From positions 11,098,001-11,162,000 of the forward strand of contig NW_027331831.1 of the NCBI RefSeq assembly GCF_033568475.1: a DNA stretch of 64,000 nucleotides, in the 5' to 3' direction. Under the pieces are notes generated by a model, which had not been told where the DNA came from, ran no database searches, and worked only from the letters and a program-made list of their open reading frames with translations. This DNA is from Henckelia pumila (taxonomy: Eukaryota; Streptophyta; Magnoliopsida; Lamiales; Gesneriaceae). The position numbers were made by a program, and so were the translations under genes. Of this stretch, positions 57,625 to 64,000 are shown one piece after another; position 1 is the first letter of the stretch, and every line of letters begins with the position of its first letter.

Positions 57625-60600
57625 TCAGTCGAATAACTCTGGAAATCGCAGCCTCATATCAGATTCTGTCTCCCAAGTTGCCTCTTCAACTCCATGACGA
57701 CTGCACTGAATCTTCACTAACGGAATCAACTTGTTTCTGAGTTGCTTCTCTTTCCTGTCAAAAATGTGAATCGGTCTCTCGAAGTAACTCAGAGTCTCAT
57801 CTAGTTCGGCCTCATCTGGCTGAAGGACATGAGACGGATCCGGATTATATTTCCGCAACATCGAAACGTGAAACACATCGTGGATGCCTGAAAGAGACGG
57901 AGGAAGAGCAATCCTATAGGAAAGATCGCCTATCTTCTCCAGAATTTCGTACGGGCCAATGAATCTCGGCCACAACTTCCCTATTTTCCCGAATCTGACA
58001 GTACCTCGGAACGGAGAAATCTTCAAGAACACTCGGTCTCCCTGATCAAAACACAGTGGTCTGCGTCTGATATTCGCGTACTTGGCCTGTCGATCTTGGG
58101 CTGTCTTCATTCTGGTTCTAATCAACTTCACCTGCTCTGCCATATCGCGAATCATATCTGGACCCAACTCAGGTGATTTTGAAATCTCATCCCAAAACAA
58201 CGGAGATCTGCACTTATTCCCGTACAAAGTTTCGAAAGGTGCCATTCCAATACTCGTTTGGAAGCTGTTATTGTACGAAAACTCCACTAGAGGAAAAGAA
58301 TCCTGCCATCCTGAGCCAAAATCAAGCACTACTGCTCGAAGCATATCCTCCAAAGTCTGGATCGTACGCTCGGACTGACCATCCGTCTGAGGGTGATATG
58401 ATGTGCTCAAGTGTAATCGAGTACCCAATGCCTCATGTAAACTGTGCCAAAAGTAAGAAGTGAATCTCGGATCTCTTTCTGATACTATCGACTTCGGCAC
58501 GCCGTGAAATCTCACAACCTCTCTGACATACAACTTGGCCATCTGATCGTGACGGTATGTCATCCTGTATGGAATGAAACAAGCAGATTTTGTCAACCGG
58601 TCAATCACTAACCAAATCGCATCACAACCTCTGACTGAACGCGGTAGTTTCGTGACGAAATCCATCGAGATGTGATCCCATTTCCATTCCGGGATAGGCA
58701 AATTGTGCAATAATCCATCTAGTTTCTTCCTCTCGGCTTTCACCTGTTGACAATTCAGAAAACGAGACACAAACCTCGTGACGTCTCCCATCAATTGTTG
58801 CCACCAGAACTGAGTCTTCAAGTCGTTATACATCTTTCGGCCTCCGGGATGAACACTGAACCGACTGCAATGCGCCTCTCAAAGAATACGCTGTCTCAAC
58901 TCAAAAACATCGGGCACAACAATACGGTTATTCACGAATAAAACATCACCCCTGACCTGAAATTCTGACTGATGACCTGATCTGACCTTCTCTATCAAAC
59001 TCTGACTGCTCGGATTAGATCTCTGAGCCTCTCTAATCATCTGAAACAACTCTAGTTCGGTCTGAATCGCAAAAACTCTGATTGATCTCCTATCGGTCTC
59101 AAACTCCAAACCAGAAGTACAACAGTCTTCAATCAACTGAGAGACACCAATCGTTGCTAGAGATAAGGAACAAAGCTTCCGATTAAGAGCGTCTGCAGCT
59201 GCATTCGACTTTCCAGGATAATACTTGATCTCACAGTCGAAGTCCTTAAACAAATACATCCATCTTCTCTGTCTCATGTTCAGCTCGGACTGAGAAAACA
59301 AGTATTTTAGGCTCTTGTGGTCAGAAAATATCTCAAATGACTCACCATAAAGGTAATGGCGCCAGGTCTTCAAAGCAAAAACGATCGCAGCAAGCTCAAA
59401 TCATGGATAGGATAACGAGTCTCGTGCAGCTTCAGCTGCCTCGAACCATAAGCTATGACATGGTTCCTCTGCATAAGAATGCATCCAAGACCATGGTGAG
59501 AAGCATAACAGCAAACGGAAAAACCTCCCGTACCTGATGGAATAGACAAGATCGGAGCGCTGGTCAACCTCTTCTTCAGCTCAAAGAAACTGGCCTCGCA
59601 CTCCTCGGACCAAAAAACGGTGCATTCTTCTGGGTCAACTGGGTAATCGGCTTTGCAATGGAAGAGAAACCCTCGATAAATCGGCGATAATACCCTGCTA
59701 AACCCATAAAACGTCGGATTTCTTGCACTGATGTCGGTCTCGACCAATTCATGACTGCCTCGATCTTACTAGGGTCCACAACAATCCCATCTCCCGATAT
59801 AATGTGGCCTAGAAAAACAACTCGGTCCAACCAGAACTCGCACTTCGATATCTTAGCATACAACTGTTCGGCTCGCAAAATCTGCAATACAATCCTCAAA
59901 TGCTCTGCATGGTCAGAACGGTTCTTCGAATAGATCAGAATGTCGTCAATGAAGATAATGAAAAACTCATCTAAAAACCGCTGAAAGATATGATTCATCA
60001 GATCCATAAAAAATGCTGGAGCATTGGTCAAACCAAACGACATGACTATAAACTTGAAATGCCCATATCTGGTTCTGAAGGCTGTCTTAGGCACATCCTC
60101 GTCGCGAACTCTCAGCTGATGATACCGTGATCTCAGATCTATCTTCGAATACACTGAAGAACCTTGTAGTTGATCAAAAAGATCATCAATTCTAGGTAGA
60201 GGATACTTGTTCTTGACCGTTTCTTGATTCAACTAGAGATAGTCGATGCAGAGTCGCATAGAACCGTCTTTCTTCCTCACAAAAAGGAATGGAGCACCCC
60301 AAGGCGATACGCTAGTTCGGATGTATCCCTTGACAATCAAATCTTCTAACTTCTCCTTAAACTCCTTCAGTTCTAATGGAGCCATTTTATAAGACGCTTT
60401 CGAAATAGGCTGAGTACCTGGTGCAAGTTCGATGTTAAATTCGATCTCTAGAATAGGCGGCAAACCAGGAATCTCGTCTGGAAATACATCAGGAAACTCG
60501 CTAACCACCGGTATCTCAGTCAACTCAGGACTAGACCTCTGAACATCTACTGTATAAATAAAGAATCCATCTGCTCCTCTCTGTAGCAAACGAGACATGG

Positions 60601-61051
60601 ATAACACAGAAATCAAACGAATTCTGGATCGAGAACCCTTACCGAAAAACTTCCAATAATTTGCCATCTCAGGTCTGAATCGAACCACTTTTTGAAAGCA
60701 ATCTACTGTCGCCCTATACTTGGTCAAAGCATGAATCCCGATAATACAGTCAAAATCAGATAATCCAAGTACAATGCAGTCAATCTTAATCGAATTCCCT
60801 TCGGACTCTAACACACAATTACGGACCAATCTCACCGAAACAGTTTCCCCACCCTAAGGTGAAGTGATAGAAACGACATCAGATAATGGCTCAGCAAATA
60901 AATCATGCATCACAACAAATCTTTCAGAAATAAAACAGTGAGAAGCACCCGTATCAATCAAAACATACGCAGGATAACAAAAAATCGAACAGTTACCTGC
61001 TATCACATCATTCGGAGCTGCATTGGCCTGATCCTCTGTCAGGAAAAACAC
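57625..61051 (-). pseudogene. Gypsy pol (PR-RT-RNase H-INT-chromodomain)
   Basis: Protease YVLIDTGASHCF; RT with [40 protein letters not shown] and FIDDILIYS; RNase H with ASHHGLGCILMQ and [14 protein letters not shown]; integrase with MDFVTKLP, VSERDPRFTSYF and HPQTDGQSERTIQTLE; then ISPFRGTVRFGKIGKLWPRFIGP and the CR-type chromodomain end EATWETESDMRLRFPELF of Tekay/Del elements. Breaks: TAG 60854, TAG 60233, two frame changes in RNase H (about 59600 and 59380), TGA 58879. The second catalytic Asp of integrase is Glu (SERD for SDRD), and a zinc-binding Cys is Phe (SRFLNC). Confidence 0.9.
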
Positions 61052-61063
61052 CCTCGCCTGCTG

Positions 61064-62248
61064 TTAAGGAGGTTGGTTTTGATTCTGATTACCTCCCTGA
61101 CGAGATTGTTGCTGGGGCTGAAAAGAATGGACGACAGAAGCTGCTCTCTCAGGCTGAGCTGGAGGTCGAGAAGAACTGCCGCTCTGAGCTCTATCGGATC
61201 CTCGCTGAGGACAGACTCTAGCAAAGTAACCCGGCTGCTGGCAGATATTGCAACTACCAAACACGCCTCGACACTGATAACTTGGGTGACGTCCTCCACA
61301 CTTATTGCACGATGCTCCTGAAAACCCTGAATTTTGTCCGGAACTGAACTGTCTAGAGCTGCTAGAACTCGATGAACTGCTCCCAGACTTCTTAAATTGC
61401 TTCCCCTTCGGTCGATACTGATCTCGCCTGTTTTTGCCACTGTTGCCTCCCTCAACCCTCTGAGATTGATTCGACTGCTGAGAAGGTTGGTACTGATACT
61501 GGGACTGTTGAGGCTGAAACTGAACAGGCTGATTGTGAAAAGATCTCTGCTACTGCTGAGGAGCTATCTGATTTTCTCGTTGCATCAAAAGTCCAGCTTC
61601 GTCTCCTTTAGCCTGATCCATGGCATCTGCGAAGTTATTGGGTCTCCTGGTATTGACCAAAGTAAAGATCTCAGGATTCAAGCCTTTGATGAAATGATCG
61701 GCTTTGGCTTCTTCGTGATCTGCGATGTGAGGTGCAAAACTCAAGAGACTGTCAAACTTGCTTACATATTCCTCGATACTCAAATTCCCTTGCTTCAAAT
61801 TCGCAAATTCGGCACCTTTTTCCTTACGATACGAGACAGAAAAGAACCGCTTGTAGAACTCAGTCTTGAATAAATTCCAAGTGACAACGGTGCCTCGATT
61901 CTCATTTGCCTTCTTGGTTGTGGTCCACCAATTCTTAGCAGCACCCTGTAGCTGGTGAATGACTAACCTGATTCTGCGGTCATCGGTTTAGTCGAGAGAA
62001 TCAAAGAGCTGATCAATGTCCAATAGCCAACTTTCACAGTCAACGGAGTTCTCAGTACCCATCAAGGTAGGCGGTCGGAACGATCGAAATCTCTTCAATA
62101 GAGTCTCCATAGGAGTCGCGGTTGCATCAAACTGATCCACTCCAGTACTACCCTGATCATTCGGAGGAGTTACTACTGGCTGCGGATTCTCAGTAGAAGG
62201 AGGTACCAAAGGTGCTTGATTCCTTCTCATAGATCGTCGAGGTGCCAT
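61064..62248 (-). pseudogene. Gypsy gag
   Basis: Starts MAPRRSMRRNQ at 62246-62248. Capsid part includes NLKQGNLSIEEYVSKFDSLL and ADHFIKGLNPEIF; then a Gln-rich stretch and zinc knuckles CNKCGGRHPSYQC and CNICQQPGYFARVC. In the second knuckle the expected His is Tyr. Stops at 61988-61990, 61550-61552 and 61064-61066 lie in one frame that continues into pol. Confidence 0.88.
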
Positions 62249-62570
62249 CTGATATCAAAGGGTTATGAAACAATATCTCAAACTCAATCTCAATCTCAAT
62301 CTCAAAACCTCGGTGTCCAAAACTCTGCTCTGAGTACTCATGAATCTCAATGGTATACGAGAACCGTTAATAGCACAAGGTAGATATATATAACATAATT
62401 CATGCTTTATAAATTAAATCACAACTCATGTAATTAAATTAATTCACGAATCAATAAAGCATGCTCGCACGAATTTAAAATAATCATTTAAATAAATCAA
62501 TTACATGCGAGAATTCAATTCATGCGGACTAGATCTACCCGCTCACTCTATTTCAATTCCAAGAATCTTA

Positions 62571-62584
62571 TTGCTTTGATACCA
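62571..62584 (-). other. Gypsy primer binding site (tRNA-iMet-like)
   Basis: On the minus strand TGGTATCAAAGCAA stands five bases inside the 5' LTR. It matches the initiator tRNA-Met 3' end except at CAAAGC for CAGAGC. Confidence 0.85.
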
Positions 62585-62589
62585 CTTAA

Positions 62590-64000
62590 TGTGAGACCCC
62601 GTTTCTAATCTTCTAATCTCGAATAATTAACCACAATCGAACACCAAGAGCCGAGGGAAAACGAATCAAATTTTTTTTTTAAAAGAGCCTCGCGCCCGCT
62701 CGAGGTCATCACCTCACGCGCGCGCAGGCTACGCGGACAAAGGGGTTACGGGTGGCTCGCGGGGGCGCGAGAGAAGGGCTCGCGCACGCGGGCGAAAATT
62801 CCCGAGCCCTCCAGGCTTGCTCGCGTGCGCGCGAGGTCAAGCCTCGCCCGTGCGCAGGCCAAACGGCAGAAAGAGAGCAGAAACCTGGAAAATCAATTCA
62901 AAGGCAATTCCAATCAATTCTAAACTCATGCACACATACATAACAATATTTAGAACATGCAACGAGTTCTAAGTTCTTCCAAAATACAATATATCGAGTT
63001 CAACAATAGGGTTCGTTCGACTATTCAAAATGATACAAGTCCAAAAGACACAACCCTACGACACACGGTGTCTCACTTCTATCATTCTCACCCTGAGCTA
63101 ACCCAAACGACTCGGTACAGCTCGTGATCCTCCTGTTTCCAAGTACACATACAAACAAAACAACAGCCGGATAAACCGGTTAGAAATATAATTTCTAAGT
63201 AAAAGAGACAGACGTGCAATATCAGATAAACACCTCATATTGAAATGTAATAATCATCAATAATCAAATGAGGGTGGATGTATGCATGACTTCAAAACTC
63301 GGGATTATCAAATCAGATAATCGAAATATCGATCGACACTCGGTTGGGATCCCGAGGCCAAGTCATTACAACAACACACCTACACTCCCTTTCGGGGTGG
63401 ATGTCGCACAACTCAAACCCCTAGATTTCAGAGCAACTATAAGAAGTATTCTGGCACTTGGAAAAACTCGAAATCCAAAGCCACTTCAATATAGCTCCCT
63501 AAATCGTCTATTTTCAAAACGAATCGAATAATCGGCTCAATATGAATGCAATTGTAAACAAAATAATACATCAAGTTCATACCAACAAATAAACATGCAG
63601 TATGTGATTTTCGGGACTCGAGAATCAATCGAAATCGATTATTCAATCCCATTCAATTCAATGTCGTCTTTTACCTTTCAAGTTCGTCGAGGATTCAAAT
63701 CTGAAAAATAACAACGAATTCAAATCAATAATCAATCGAATCAAAACGAATCGAAACGGAGAAGCTCAACAATATACCGTCTTCAATTCTCAAATTGATT
63801 CAACTCCCGAGTTCTATCCAAACCCGAAACTCCAATCCAAATCTGAAAATGAAGAATATACGGATTCGATATCAATCTACTAATTCAAACCAAACCTGAA
63901 AATCAAACCGAAACAATACAACCGATAATTCAAAACTCGATTTTGATGGCATAACGACTATATACGGTCAAACCAAAAATCTCCAACATCATCAAACAAC
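62590..64000 (-). repeat. Gypsy 5' LTR, cut by window edge
   Basis: Begins (plus strand) TGTGAGACCCCG and matches the other LTR apart from an extra 248-bp segment (62670-62917) and an extra piece near 63552-63602. The 248-bp segment is very GC- and CpG-rich (for example CACGCGCGCGCAGGC). Confidence 0.9.

Larger units (their letters stand above)
46254..64000 (+). mobile_element. hAT-type transposon (TTF/DUF4371 type), interrupted
   Basis: The left end near 46254 reads TGTGTGGCGAACCTAG and then GGGGGCGACCGGCCCCCC, the GC-rich end common in plant hAT elements that encode TTF/ZMYM-type transposases. The transposase starts at 54766. Between lies the TIR-bounded pararetrovirus unit (46533-54262). 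The transposase is cut at 55869 by a Gypsy element whose right end is outside the window, so the hAT right end is not seen. That left end and transposase belong together is inference. Confidence 0.5.
55870..64000 (-). mobile_element. Tekay-like Gypsy chromovirus (right end outside)
   Basis: A minus-strand Gypsy element: 3' LTR 55870-57534, polypurine tract, integrase with chromodomain-like tail, RNase H, RT, protease, gag, primer site, and 5' LTR from 62590 onward. The protease-RT-RNase H-integrase order is that of Gypsy/Ty3. Left flank GAACA (55865-55869) should be repeated at the unseen right end. Many stops and frame changes show an old, inactive copy. Confidence 0.9.

Noticed and set aside
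61397-61873. 158-codon plus-strand ORF over Gypsy gag
   Set aside because: Antisense shadow; gag motifs are on the minus strand.

Overview
The window is nuclear DNA of a flowering plant. Evidence: AT-rich intergenic DNA, spliced genes with GT-AG introns, a plant-specific TCP transcription factor, a plant initiator tRNA-Met gene, and a dense load of plant LTR retrotransposons, Helitrons, MITEs and an old Caulimoviridae (plant pararetrovirus) copy. The large Copia ORF2 and the GAGACGG-type dispersed repeats would fit an asterid, perhaps Lamiales, but that is inference.

Layout. 1-1599: right end of a decayed Tork-like Copia element (minus strand). 1600-4787: AT-rich, no gene. 4788-5888: class I TCP gene close to TCP15 (minus). 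5889-14062: AT-rich DNA with a hairpin MITE, nested Helitrons and a CACTA-like relic. 14063-25213: a young, complete 11.15 kb Copia element with 1277-bp LTRs, a perfect TGGTC target duplication, gag, pol and a 920-codon ORF2 behind its own promoter-like sequence. 25214-31960: decayed RPA-like gene (minus) cut by a Mutator-type MITE, short Helitrons, a hAT-type MITE and AT-rich repeats. 31965-41859: the gene island: tandem repeat, initiator tRNA-Met (minus), HGH1 homologue (9 exons), E2F-site palindrome, LINE relic and ORC6 (10 exons). 41860-46253: intergenic with three MITEs. 46254-64000: a nested stack. A hAT-type element (GC-rich left end near 46254, TTF/DUF4371-type transposase from 54766) carries a 7.73 kb TIR-bounded unit (46533-54262) holding a nearly whole, circularly permuted, decayed pararetrovirus genome. 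Its transposase is then cut by a decayed Tekay-like Gypsy chromovirus (55870 to beyond the window).

How parts relate. The initiator tRNA is the known minus-strand primer for many plant reverse-transcribing elements. Its 3' end pairs with primer sites of the Copia element (15342), the Gypsy element (62571-62584, with mismatch) and the pararetrovirus (49770-49781). tRNA-iMet and HGH1 (an eEF2-folding factor in yeast) stand head to head, with TGGGCY site II motifs between them. ORC6 lies downstream of paired E2F sites, as expected for a replication gene.

The most unusual object is the pararetrovirus lying exactly between Mutator-like terminal inverted repeats and a 9-bp target duplication (ATAAAGAAA). 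It opens at the junction between the coat-protein gene and the protease-RT gene. Either a virus genome landed inside a MITE, or a DNA transposon carries a virus genome. All viral genes in this copy are broken.
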